Shown here piece by piece: positions 48,336 through 61,843 of a DNA stretch of 64,000 nucleotides. The translations under genes were made by a program, and so were the position numbers. Under the pieces are notes generated by a model. That model was not told the origin of the DNA and made no database searches. It worked only from the letters and a program-made list of their open reading frames with translations. How positions within the stretch are numbered: position 1 is the first letter of the stretch; each line of letters opens with the position of its first letter. Origin of the DNA: Clusia tigrina (taxonomy: Eukaryota > Arthropoda > Insecta > Diptera > Clusiidae); the NCBI GenBank assembly GCA_920105625.2, contig OV050030.1, positions 213,202,325-213,266,324 on the forward strand, read 5' to 3'.

Positions 48336-50085
48336 TCATAAAATCTTGAAATTTTGTGACAATAAAGTATTCGAGCCTCTTGTCAATTTAAGCTATCACT
48401 CATAGCTATGCTACCCTTGAGTCCCAAATCAAACACTGATAAACCTTCAAATGGCCCTAACGGTGCGTGATATACCTATCAAAGTTTGCAACAATCAAAT
48501 GTTTGAAACTTCTTACTGGAGAGTCATAAAATCTTGAAATTTTGTGACAATAAAGTACGCGAGCCTCTTGTAAACTTAAGCAACCGCTCATAGCTATGCC
48601 ACCCTTGAGTCCCAAATCAAACACTGATAAAACTTCAAATGGCCCTAACTTCTATACGGTGCGTCCTATTCCCGTCAAAGTTTGTAACTATCAAATGTTT
48701 GTAACTTTTTACTGGAGCCTCATAAAATCTGGAAATTTTGTGTCAATAAAGTACTCGAGCCTCTTGTCAATTTAAGCTATCGCTCATAGCTATGCTACCC
48801 TTGAGTCCCAAATCAAATACTGATAAAACTTCAAATGGCCCTAACTTCTATACGGTGCGTCCTATACCTATCAAAGTTTCCAACAATCAAATGGTTGTAA
48901 CTTTTTTCTGGAGCTTAATAAAATCTTGAAATTTTGTGACAATAAAGTACTCTAGCCGCTTATCAATTTAAGCTATCGCTCATAGCTATGCTACCCTTGA
49001 GTCCCAAATCAAACACTGATAAAACTTCAAGTGGCCCTAAATTCTATACGGTGCGTCCTATACCCATCAAATTTTGTAACAATCAAATGTTTGTAACTTT
49101 TTACTAGAGCGTCATAAAATCTTGAAATTTTGTGACAATAAAGTAATCGCGCCTTTTGTCAATTTAAGCTATCACTTATAGCTATGCTACCCTTGAGTCC
49201 CAAATCAAGCACTGATAAAACTTCAAATGGCCCTAACGGTGCGTCATATACCTATCAAAGTTTGCAACAATCAAGTGCTTGTAACTTTTTACTGGAGCGT
49301 CATAAAATCTGGAAATTTTGAGAGTATAAAGTACTCGAGCCTCTTATCTATTTAAGCTATCGCTCATAGATAGCTATGCTACCCTTGAGTCCCAAATCAA
49401 ACACGTATAAAAATTTAAATGGCCCTAACTTCTATACGATGCGTCCCACACCTATCAAAGTTTGCAATAATCAATTGCTTGCACCTTTTTACTGTAGCGT
49501 CATAAAATCTTGAAATTTTGTAACAATAAAGTACTAGAGCCTCTTATCAATTTAAGCTATCACTCATAGCTATGCTACCCTTGAGTCCCAAATCAAACAC
49601 TGATAAAACTTCAAATGGCCCTAACTTCTATACGGTGCGTCCTATACCTATCAAAGTTTCCAACAATCAAATGCTTGTAACTTTTTTCTGGAGCTTAATA
49701 AAATCTTGAAATTTTGTGACAATAAAGTACTCGAGCCGCTTATCAATTTAAGCTATCGCTCATAGCTATGCTACCCTTGAGTCCCAAATCAAACACTAAT
49801 TAAACTTCAAATGGCCCTAACCTCTATACGGTGCGTCCTAAACCCATCAAAGTTTGTAACAATCAAATATTTGTAACTTTTTACTGGAGCGTCATAAAAT
49901 CTTGAAATTTTGTGACAATAAAGTACTCGAGCCTCTTGTCAATTTAAGCTATCACTCATAGCTATGGTACCCTTGAGTCCCAAATCAAACACAGATAAAA
50001 CTTCAAATGGCACTAACTTCTATTCGGTGCGTCCTATAGTCATCAAAGTTTGTAACAATCAAATGTTTGAAACTTTTTACTGGAG
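48336..50085. repeat. About 1,752-bp repeat, copy 1, with a fused monomer at 49,370
   Basis: Matches sequence 1,752 bp downstream (for example 'gtacgcgag' at 48,555 and 50,307). At 49,367-49,376 'catagatagctatg' marks the loss of one whole monomer that the downstream copy keeps (51,124-51,309). After this point the offset grows to 1,936. Confidence 0.82.
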
Positions 50086-52177
50086 CGTCATAAAATCTTG
50101 AAATTTTGTGACAATAAAGTATTCGAGCCTCTTGTCAATTTAAGCTATCACTCATAGCTATGCTACCCTTGAGTCCCAAATAAAACACTGATAAACCTTC
50201 AAATGGCCCTAACGGTGTGTGATATACCTATCAAAGTTTGCAACAATCAAATGTTTGAAACTTCTTACTGGAGAGTCATAAAATCTTGAAATTTTGTGAC
50301 AATAAAGTACGCGAGCCTCTTGTAAACTTAAGCAACCGCTCATAGCTATGCCACCCTTGAGTCCCAAATCAAACACTGATAAAACTTCAAATGGCCCTAA
50401 CTTCTATACGGTGCGTCCTATTCCCGTCAAAGTTTGTAACTATCAAATGTTTGTAACTTTTTACTGGAGCCTCATAAAATCTGGAAATTTTGTGTCAATA
50501 AAGTACTCGAGCCTCTTGTCAATTTAAGCTATCGCTCATAGCTATGCTACCCTTGAGTCCCAAATCAAATACTGATAAAACTTCAAATGGCCCTAACTTC
50601 TATACGGTGCGTCCTATACCTATCAAAGTTTCCAACAATCAAATGGTTGTAACTTTTTTCTGGAGCTTAATAAAATCTTGAAATTTTGTGACAATAAAGT
50701 ACTCGAGCCGCTTATCAATTTAAGCTATCGCTCATAGCTATGCTACCCTTGAGTCCCAAATCAAACACTGATAAAACTTCAAGTGGCCCTAAATTCTATA
50801 CGGTGCGTCCTATACCCATCAAATTTTGTAACAATCAAATGTTTGTAACTTTTTACTAGAGCGTCATAAAATCTTGAAATTTTGTGACAATAAAGTAATC
50901 GCGCCTTTTGTCAATTTAAGCTATCACTTATAGCTATGCTACCCTTGAGTCCCAAATCAAGCACTGATAAAACTTCAAATGGCCCTAACGGTGCGTCATA
51001 TACCTATCAAAGTTTGCAACAATCAAGTGCTTGTAACTTTTTACTGGAGCGTCATAAAATCTGGAAATTTTGAGAGTATAAAGTACTCGAGCCTCTTATC
51101 TATTTAAGCTATCGCTCATAGATATGCTACCCTTGAGTCCCAAATCAAACACTGATAAAACTTCAAATGGCCCTAACGGTGCGTCATATACCTATCAAAG
51201 TTTGCAACAATCAAGTGCTTGTAACTTTTTACAAGAGCGTCATAAAATCTGGAAATTTTGTGAGAATAAGGTACTCGAGCCTCTTATCAATTTAAGCTAT
51301 CGCTCATAGCTATGCTACCCTTGAGTCCCAAATCAAACACGTATAAAAATTTAAATGGCCCTAACTTCTATACGATGCGTCCCACACTTATCAAAGTTTG
51401 CAATAATCAATTGCTTGCACCTTTTTACTGTAGCGTCATAAAATCTTGAAATTTTGTAACAATAAAGTACTAGAGCCTCTTATCAATTTAAGCTATCACT
51501 CATAGCTATGCTACCCTTGAGTCCCAAATCAAACACTGATAAAACTTCAAATGGCCCTAACTTCTATACGGTGCGTCCTATACCTATCAAAGTTTCCAAC
51601 AATCAAATGCTTGTAACTTTTTTCTGGAGCTTAATAAAATCTTGAAATTTTGTGACAATAAAGTACTCGAGCCGCTTATCAATTTAAGCTATCGCTCATA
51701 GCTATGCTACCCTTGAGTCCCAAATCAAACACTGATAAAACTTCAAGTGGCCCTAAATTCTATACGGTGCGTCCTATACCCATCAAATTTTGTAACAATC
51801 AAATGTTTGTAACTTTTTACTGGAGCGTCATAAAATCTTGAAATTTTGTGACACTAAAGTACTCGAGCCTCTTGTCAATTTAAGCTATCACTCATAGCTA
51901 TGGTACCCTTGAGTCCCAAATCAAACACTGATAAAACTTCAAATGGCCCTAACTTCTATTCGGTGCGTCCTATAGTCATCAAAGTTTGTAACAATCAAAT
52001 GTTTGAAACTTTTTACTGGAGCGTCATAAAATCTTGAAATTTTGTGACAATAAAGTATTCGAGCCTCTTGTCAATTTAAGCTATCACTCATAGCTATGCT
52101 ACCCTTGAGTCCCAAATCAAACACTGATAAAACTTCAAATGGCCCTAACTTCTATACGGTGCGTCCTATACTCATCA
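50086..52177. repeat. About 1,752-bp repeat, copy 2, and following monomers
   Basis: Second copy of the 48,336-50,085 type, here with the extra C monomer at 51,124. It then continues through 'ggtaccctt' variants near 51,902 to a truncated monomer at 52,178. Confidence 0.82.
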
Positions 52178-55100
52178 AAGTTTAAGCTATCACTCATAGC
52201 TATGCTACCCTTGAGTCCCTAATCAAACATTGATAAAACTTCAAATGTCCCTAACGGTGCGTCATATACCTATCAAAGTTTGCAACAATCAAATGCTTGT
52301 AACTTCTTACTGGAGAGTCATAAAATCTTGAAATTTTGTGACAATAAAGTACTCGAGCCTCTTGTAAAGTTAAGCAATCGCTCATAGCTATACCACCTTT
52401 ATACGGTGTGTCCTATACCCATCAAAGTTTGTAACAATCAAATATTTGTAACTTTTTACTGGAGCGTCAGAAAATCTTGAAATTTTGTGACAATAAAGTA
52501 TTCGAGCCTCTTGGAAATTTAAGCTTTCACTCATAGCTATGCTACCCTTGAGTCCCAAATCAAACACTGATAAAACTTCAAATGGCCCTAACTTCTATAC
52601 CGTGCGTCCTATACCCATCAAATTTTGTAACAATCAAATGTTTGTAACTTTTTACTGGAGCGTCATAAAATCTTGAAATTTTGTGACAATAAAGTACTCG
52701 AGCCTCTTGTCAATTTAAGCTATCACTCATAGCTATGCTACCCTTGAGTCCCAAATCAAACACTGATAAAACTTCAAATGGTCCTAACTTCTATAGGGTG
52801 CATCCTACACCTATCAAAGTTTTCAACGTTCAAATGCTTGTAACTTCTTACTGGAGAGTCATAAAATCTTGAAATTTTGTGACAATAAAGTACTTGAGCC
52901 TCTTGTAAAGTTAAGCAATCGCTCATAGCTATGCTACCCTTGAGTCCCAAATCAACCACTGCTAAAACTTCAAATGGCCCGGTGCGTCATATACCTATCA
53001 AAGTTTGCAACAATCAATTGCTTGCAACTTTTTACGGTAGCGTCATAAAATCTTGAAATTTTGTAACAATAAAGTACTAGAGCCTCTTATCAATTTAAGC
53101 TATCGCTCATAGCTATGCTACCCTTGAGTCCCAAATCAAACACTGATAAAACTTCGAATGGCCCTAACCTTTATACGGTGCGTCCTATACCCATCAAAGT
53201 TTGTAACAATCAAATATTTGTAACTTTTTACTGGAGCGTCAGAAAATCTTGAAATTTTGTGACAATAAAGTATTCGAGCCTCTTGTAAATTTAAGCTTTC
53301 ACTCATAACTATGCTACCCTTGAGTCCCAAATCAAACACTGATAAAACTTCAAATGGCCCTAATTTCTATACGGTGCGTCCTGTACTCACCAAAGTTTGT
53401 AACAATCAAATGTTTGAAACTTTTTACTGGAGCGTCATAAAATCTTGAAATTTTGTGACAATAAAGTACTCGAGCCTCTTGTCAATTTAAGCTATCACTC
53501 ATAGCTATGCTACCCTTGAGTCCGAAATCAAACACTAATAAAACTTCAAATGGCCCTAACCTCTATACGGTGCGTCCTATACCCATCAAAGTTTGTAACA
53601 ATCAAATATTTGTAACTTTTTACTGGAGAGTCATAAAATCTTGAAATTTTGTGACAATAAAGTACTCGAGCCTCTTGTAAAGTTAAGCAATCGCTCATAG
53701 CTATGCCACCCTTGAGTCCCAAATCAAACACTGATAAAACTTCAAATGGCCCTAATTTCTATACGGTGCGTCCTGTACTCATCAAAGTTTGTAACAATCA
53801 AATGTTTGAAACTTTTTACTGGAGCGTCATAAAATCTTGAAATTTTGTAACAATAAAGTACTAGAGCCTCTTATCAATTTAAGCTATCGCTCATAGCTAT
53901 GCTACCCTTGAGTCCGAAATCAAACACTAATAAAACTTCAAATGGCCCTAACCTCTATACGGTGCGTCCTATACCCATCAAAGTTTGTAACAATCAAATA
54001 TTTGTGACTTTTTACTGGAGAGTCATAAAATCTTGAAATTTTGTGACAATAAAGTACTCGAGCCTCTTGTAAAGTTAAGCAATCGCTCATAGCTATGCCA
54101 CCCTTGAGTCCCAAATCAAACACTGATAAAACTTCAAATGGCCCTAACTTCTATAGGGTGCATCCTACACCTATCAAAGTTTTCAACGTTCAAATGCTTG
54201 TAACTTCTTACTGGAGAGTCATAAAATCTTGAAATTTTGTGACAATAAAGTACTTGAGCCTCTTGTAAAGTTAAGCAATCGCTCATAGCTATGCTACCCT
54301 TGAGTCCCAAATCAACCACTGCTAAAACTTCAAATGGCCCTAACGGTGCGTCATATACCTATCAAAGTTTGCAACAATCAATTGCTTGCAACTTTTTACG
54401 GTAGCGTCATAAAATCTTGAAATTTTGTAACAATAAAGTACTAGAGCCTCTTATCAATTTAAGCTATCGCTCATAGCTATGCTACCCTTGAGTCCCAAAT
54501 CAAACACTGATAAAACTTCGAATGGCCCTAACCTTTATACGGTGCGTCCTATACCCATCAAAGTTTGTAACAATCAAATATTTGTAACTTTTTACTGGAG
54601 CGTCATAAAATCTTGAAATTTTGTGACAATAAAGTATTCGAGCCTCTTGTAAATTTAAGCTTTCACTCATAGCTATGCTACCCTTGAGTCCCAAATCAAA
54701 CACTGATAAAACTTCAAATGGCCCTAATTTCTATACGGTGCGTCCTGTACTCACCAAAGTTTGTAACAATCAAATGTTTGAAACTTTTTACTGGAGCGTC
54801 ATAAAATCTTGAAATTTTGTGACAATAAAGTACTCGAGCCTCTTGTCAATTTAAGCTATCACTCATAGCTATGCTACCCTTGAGTCCCACATAGAACACT
54901 ACAAAACCTTCAAATGGCCCTAACTTCTATACGGTGCGTCCTGTACTCATCAAAGTTTGTAACAATCAAATGTTTGAAACTTTTTACTGGAGCGTCATAA
55001 AATCTTGAAATTTTGTAACAATAAAGTACTAGAGCCTCTTATCAATTTAAGCTATCGCTCATAGCTATGCTACCCTTGAGTCCGAAATCAAACACTAATA

Positions 55101-58100
55101 AAACTTCAAATGGCCCTAACCTCTATACGGTGCGTCCTATACCCATCAAAGTTTGTAACAATCAAATATTTGTAACTTTTTACTGGAGCGTCATAAAATC
55201 TTGAAATTTTGTGACAATAAAGTACTCGAGCCTCTTGTCAATTTAAGCTATCACTCATAGCGATGCTACCCTTGAGTCCCAAATCAAACACTGATAAAAC
55301 TTCAAACGGCCCTAACTTCTATTCGGTGCGTCCTATAGTTATCAAAGTTTGTAACAATCAAATGTTTGAAACTTTTTACTGGAGCGTCATAAAATCTTGA
55401 AATTTTGTGACAATAAAGTATTCGAGCCTCTTGTCAATTTAAGCTATCACTCATAGCTATGCTACCCTTGAGTCCCAAATCAAACACTGATAAAACTTCA
55501 AATGGCCCTAACTTCTATACGGTGCGTCCTATACTCATCAAAGTTTAAGCTATCACTCATAGCTATGCTACCCTTGAGTCCCTAATCAAACATTGATAAA
55601 ACTTCAAATGTCCCTAACGGTGCGTCATATACCTATCAAAGTTTGCAACAATCAAATGTTTGTAACTTTTTACTGGAGCGACATAAAATCTTGAAATTTG
55701 GTGACTATAAAGTACTCGAGCCTCTTGTCAATTTAAGCTATCACTCATAGCTATGCTACCCTTGAGTCCCAAATCAAACACTGATAAAACTTCAAATGGC
55801 CCTAACGGTGCGTCATATACCTATCAAAGTTTGCAACAATCAAGTGCTTGTAACTTTTTACTGGAGCGTCATAAAATCTGGAATTTTTGTGAGAATAAAG
55901 TACTCGAGCCTCTTATCAATTTAAGCTATCGCTCATAGCTATGCTACCCTTGAGTCCCAAATCAAACACGTATAAAGCTTCAAATGGCCCTAACGGTGCG
56001 TCATATACCTATCAAAGTTTGCAACAATCAATTGCTTGCAACTTTTTACGGTAGCGTCATAAAATCTTGAAATTTTGTTACAATAAAGTACTCGAGCCTC
56101 TTGTAAAGTTAAGCAATCGCTCATAGCTATGCCACCCTTGAGTCCCAAATCAAACACTGATAAAACTTCAAATGGCCCTAACTTCTATACGGTGCGTCCT
56201 ATACCCATCAAATTTTGTAACAATCAAATGTTTGTAACTTTTTACAGGAGCGTCATAAAATCTTGAAATTTTGTGACAATAAAGTACTCGAGTCTCTTGT
56301 CAATTTAAGCTATCACTCAGAGCTATGCTACCCTTGAGTCCCAAATCAAACACTGATAAAACTTCAAATAGCCCTAACTTCTATACGGTGCGTCCTATAC
56401 CCATCAAAGTTTGTAACAATGAAATGTTTGTAACTTTTTACTGGGGCGACATAAAATCTTGAAATTTTGTGACAATAAAGTACTCGAGCCTCTTGTCAAT
56501 TTAAGCTATCACTCATAGCTATGTTACCCTTGAGTCCCAAATCAAACACTGATAAAACTTCAAATGGCCCTAACTTCTATAGGGTGCTTCCTACACCTAT
56601 CAAAGTTTTCAACGTTCAAATACTTGTAACTTCTTACTGGAGAGTCATAAAATCTTGAAATTTTGTGACAATAAAGTACTCGAGCGTCTTGTAAAGTTAA
56701 GCAATCGCTCATAGCTATGCTACCCTTGAGTCCCAAATCAACCACTGCTAAAACTTCAAATGGAATTAACGGTGCGTCATATACCTATCAAAGTTTGCAA
56801 CAATCAATTGCTTGCAACTTTTTACGGTAGCGTCATAAAATCTTGAAATTTTGTAACAATAAAGTACTAGAGCCTCTTATCAATATAAGCTATCGCTCAT
56901 AGCTATGCTACCCTTGAGTCCCAAATCAAACACTGATAAAACTTCGAATGGCCCTAACCTCTATACGGTGCGTCCTATACCCATCAAAGTATGTAACAAT
57001 CAAATATTTGTAACTTTTTACTGGAGCGTCATAAAATCTTGAAATTTTGTGACAATAAAGTACTCGAGCCTTGTCAATTTAAGCTATCACTCATAGCTAT
57101 GCTACCCTTGAGTCCCAAATCAAACACTGATAAACCTTCAAATGGCCCTAACTTCTATACGGTGCGTCCTGTACTCATCAAAGTTTGTAACAATCAAATG
57201 TTTGAAACTTTTTACTGGAGCGTCATAAAATCTTGAAATTTTGTGACAATAAAGTACTCGAGCCTCTTGTCAATTTAAGCTATCACTCATAGCTATGCTA
57301 CCCTTGAGTCCCAAATCAAACACTGATAAACCTTCAAATCGCCCTAATGGTGCGTCATATACCTATCAAAGTTTGCAACAATCAAGTGCTTGTAACTTCT
57401 AACTGGAGAGTCATAAAATCTTGAAATTTTGTGACAATAAAGTACTCGAGCCTCTTGTAAACTTAAGCAAACGCTCATAGTTATGCCACCCTTGAGTCCC
57501 AAATCAAACACTGATAAAACTTCAAATGGCCCTAACTTCTGTACGGTGCGTCCTATTCCCGTCAAAGTTTGTAACTATCAAATGTTTGTAACTTTTTACT
57601 GGAGCGTCATAAAATCTTGAAATTATGTGACAATAAAGTACTCGAGCCTCTTGTCAATTTAAGCTATCACTCATAGCTTTGCTACCCTTGAGTCCCAAAT
57701 CAAACACTGATAAAACTTCAAATAGCACTAACTTCTATACGGTGCGTCCTATACCCATCAAAGTTTGTAACAATCAAATGTTTGTAACTTTTTACTGGAG
57801 CGTCATGAAATCTTGAAATTTTGTGACAATAAAGTACTCGGGCCTTTTGTCAATTTAAGCTATCACTCATAGCTATGCTACCCTTGAGTCCCAAATCAAA
57901 CACTGATAAAACTTCAAATGGCCCTAACTTCTATACGGTGCGTCCTATACTCATCAAAGTTTAAGCTATCACTCATAGCTATGCTACCCTTGAGTCCCTA
58001 ATCAAACACTGATAAAACTTCAAATGTCCCTAACGGTGCGTCATATACCTATCAAAGTTTGCAACAATCAAATGCTTGTAACTTCTTACTGGAGAGTCAT

Positions 58101-59335
58101 AAAATCTTGAAATTTTGTGACAATAAAGTACTCGAGCCTCTTGTAAAGTTAAGCAATCGCTCACAGCTATGCCACCCTTGAGTCCCAAATCAAACACTGA
58201 TAAAACTTCAAATGGCCCTAACTTCTATACGGTGCAACCTACACCTATCAAAGTTTTCAACGTTCAAATGCTTGTAACTTCTTACTGGAGAGTCATAAAA
58301 TCTTGAAATTTTGTGACAATAAAGTACTCGAGCCTCTTGTAAAGTTTAGCAATCGCTCATAGCTATGCTACCCTTGAGTCCCAAATCAACCACTGCTAAA
58401 CTTCAAATGGCCCTAACGGTGCGTCATATACCTATCAAAGTTTGCAACAATCAATTGCTTGCAACTTTTTACGGTAGCGTCATAAAATCTTGAAATTTTG
58501 TTACAATAAAGTACTCGAGCCTCTTGTAAAGTTAAGCAATCGCTCATAGCTATGCCACCCTTGAGTCCCAAATCAAACACTGATAAAACTTCAAATGGCC
58601 CTAACTTCTATACGGTGCGTCCTATACCCATCAAATTTTGTAACAATCAAATGTTTGTAACTTTTTACAGGAGCGTCATAAAATCTTGAAATTTTGTGAC
58701 AATAAAGTACTCGAGCCTCTTGTCAATTTAAGCTATCACTCAGAGCTATGCTACCCTTGAGTCCCAAATCAAACACTGATAAAACTTCAAATAGCCCTAA
58801 CTTCTATACGGTGCGTCCTATACCCATCAAAGTTTGTAACAATGAAATGTTTGTAACTTTTTACTGGGGCGACATAAAATCTTGAAATTTTGTGACAATA
58901 AAGTACTCGAGCCTCTTGTCAATTTAAGCTATCACTCATAGCTATGCTACCCTTGAGTCCCAAATCAAACACTGATAAAACTTCAAATGGCCCTAACTTC
59001 TATAGGGTGCATCCTACACCTATCAAAGTTTTCAACGTTCAAATGCTTGTAACTTCTTACTGGAGAGTCATAAAATCTTGAAATTTTGTGACAATAAAGT
59101 ACTCGAGCCTCTTGTAAAGTTAAGCAATCGCTCATAGCTATGCTACCCTTGAGCAACAAATCAACCACTGCTAAAACTGCAAATGGCCCTAACGGTGCGT
59201 CATATACCTATCAAAGTTTGCAACAATCAATTGCTTGCAACTTTTTACGGTAGCGTCATAAAATCTTGAAATTTTGTAACAATAAAGCACTAGAGCCTCT
59301 TATCAATTTACGCTATCGCTCATAGCTATGCTACC
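52178..59335. repeat. Satellite block with three 90-bp-deleted monomers
   Basis: The join 'catcaaagtttaagctatc' at 52,178, 55,540 and 57,957 marks monomers lacking about 90 bp between TTT copies. The segment at 52,774-53,400 recurs at 54,134-54,760 (offset 1,360, then 1,364 because 'taac' is missing near 52,981). A 392-bp step repeats at 53,546 and 53,938. Another shortened monomer is at 52,392-52,400 ('taccacctttatacgg'). Confidence 0.85.
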
Positions 59336-61843
59336 CTTGAGTCCCAAATCAACCATGTATAAAAATTTAAATGGCCCTAACTTCTATACGGTGCGTCCCA
59401 CACCTATCAAAGTTTGCAACAATCAATTGCTTGCAACTTTTTACGGGAGCGTCATAAAATCTTGAAATTTTGTAACAATAAAGTACTCGAGCCTGTTATC
59501 AATTTAAGCTATCACTCATAGCTATGCTACCCTTGAGTCCCAAATCAAACACTGATAAAACTTCAAAGAGCCCTAACTTCTATACGGTGAGTCCTATACC
59601 CATCAAAGTTTGTAACAATCAAATGTTTGTAACTTTTTACTGGAGCGACATAAAATCTTGAAATTCTGTGACAATAAAGTACTCGAGCCTCTTGTCAATT
59701 TAAGCTATCACTCACAGCTATGCTACCCTTGAGTCCCAAATTAAACACTGATAAAACTTAAAATGGCCCTAACGGTGCCTCATATACCTATCAAAGTTTC
59801 CTACAATCAAGTGCTTGTAACTTCTTACTGGAGAGTCATAAAATCTTGAAATTTTGTGACAATAAAGTACTCGAGCCTCTTGTAAAGTTATGCAATCGCT
59901 CATAGCTATGCCACCCTTGAGTCCCAAATCAAACACTGATAAAACTTCAAATGGCCCTAAACTCTATACGGTGCGTCCTATACCCATCAAAGTTTGTAAC
60001 AATCAAATATTTGTAACTTTTTACTGGACCGTCATAAAATCTGGAAATTTTGTGACAATAAAGTAGTCGAGCCTCTTGTCAATTTAAGCTATCACTCGTA
60101 GCTATGCTACCCTTGAGTCCCAAATTAAACACTGATAAAACTTCAAATGGCCCTAACGGTGCCTCATATACCTATCAAAGTTTCCTACAATCAAGTGCTT
60201 GTAACTTCTTACTGGAGAGTCATAAAATCTTGAAATTTTGTGACAATAAAGTACTCGAGCCTCTTGTAAAGTTATGCAATCGCTCATAGCTATGCCACCC
60301 TTGAGTCCCAAATCAAACACTGATAAAACTTCAAATGGCCCTAACCTCTATACGGTGCGTCCTATACCCATCAAAGTTTGTAACAATCAAATATTTGTAA
60401 CTTTTTACTGGACCGTCATAAAATCTGGAAATTTTGTGACAATAAAGTAGTCGAGCCTCTTGTCAATTTAAGCTATCACTCATAGCTATGCTACCCTTGA
60501 GTCCCAAATCAAACACTGATAAAACTTCAAATGGCCCTAACTTCTATACGGTGCGTCATATACCTATCAAAGTTTCCAACAATCAAATGCTTGTAACTTT
60601 TCACGGGAGCGTCATAAAATCTTGAAATTTTGTAACAATAAAGTAGTCGAGCCTCTTTTCAATTTAAGCTATCACTCATAGCTATGCTACCCTTGAGTCC
60701 CAAATCAAACACTGATAAAACTTCAAATGGCCCTAACTTCTATACGGTGCGTCCTATACCTATCAAAGTTTCCAACAATCAAATGCTTGTAACTTTTTAC
60801 GGTAGCGTCATAAAATCTTGAAATTTTGTAACAATAAAGCACTAGAGCCTCTTATCAATTTACGCTATCGCTCATAGCTATGCTACCCTTGAGTCCCAAA
60901 TCAAACACTGATAAAACTTCAAATGGCCCTAACGGTGCGTCATATACCTACCAAAGTTTGCAACAATCAAGTGCTTGTAACTTTTTACTGGAGCGTCATA
61001 AAATCTGGAAATTTTGTGAGAATAAAGTACTCGAGCCTCTTATCAATTTAAGCTATCGCTCATAGCTATGCTACCCTTGAGTCCCAAATCAAACACTGAT
61101 AAAACTTCAAATGGCCCTAACGGAGCGTCATATACCTATCAAAGTTTGCAACAATCAAGTGCTTGTAACTTTTTACTGGAGCGTCATAAAATCTGGAAAT
61201 TTTGAGAGAATAAAGTACTCGAGCCTCTTATCTATTTAAGCTATCGCTCATAGCTATGCTACCCTTGAGTCCCAAATCAAACACTGATAAAACTTCAAAT
61301 GGCCCTAACGGTGCGTCATATACCTATCAAAGTTTGCAACAATCAAGTGCTTGTAACTTTTTACATGAGTTACATAAAATCTGGAAATTTTGTGAGAATA
61401 AGGTACTCGAGCCTCTTATCAATTTAAGCTATCGCTCATAGCTATGCTACCCTTGAGTCCCAAATCAAACACGTATAAAAATTTAAATGGCCCTAACTTC
61501 TATACGGTGCGTCCCACACCTATCAAAGTTTGCAACAATCAATTGCTTGCAACTTTTTACGGGAGCGTCATAAAATCTTGAAATTTTGTAACAATAAAGT
61601 ACTCGAGCCTGTTATCAATTTAAGCTATCGCTCATAGCTATGCTACCCTTGAGTCCCAAATCAAACACTGATAAAACTTCAAATAGCCCTAACTTCTATA
61701 CGGTGAGTCCTATACCCATCAAAGTTTGTAACAATCAAATGTTTGTAACTTTTTACTGGAGCGACATAAAATCTTGAAATTCTGTGACAATAAAGTACTC
61801 GAGCCTCTTGTCAATTTAAGCTATCAGTCACAGCTATGCTACC
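59336..61843. repeat. About 2,508-bp multi-monomer repeat, copy 1
   Basis: Thirteen monomers repeated at an offset of 2,508 bp, falling to 2,507 after a single C is lost near 62,233 ('gctaccttgag'). Shared variants are 'aaagagccctaac', 'ggtgagtcctatac', 'ggtgcctcatatacc' and 'gtttcctacaatcaagtgc'. Inside, about 384 bp are duplicated (around 59,730 and 60,110). Three 188-bp C monomers stand in a row at 60,880-61,441. Confidence 0.9.
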
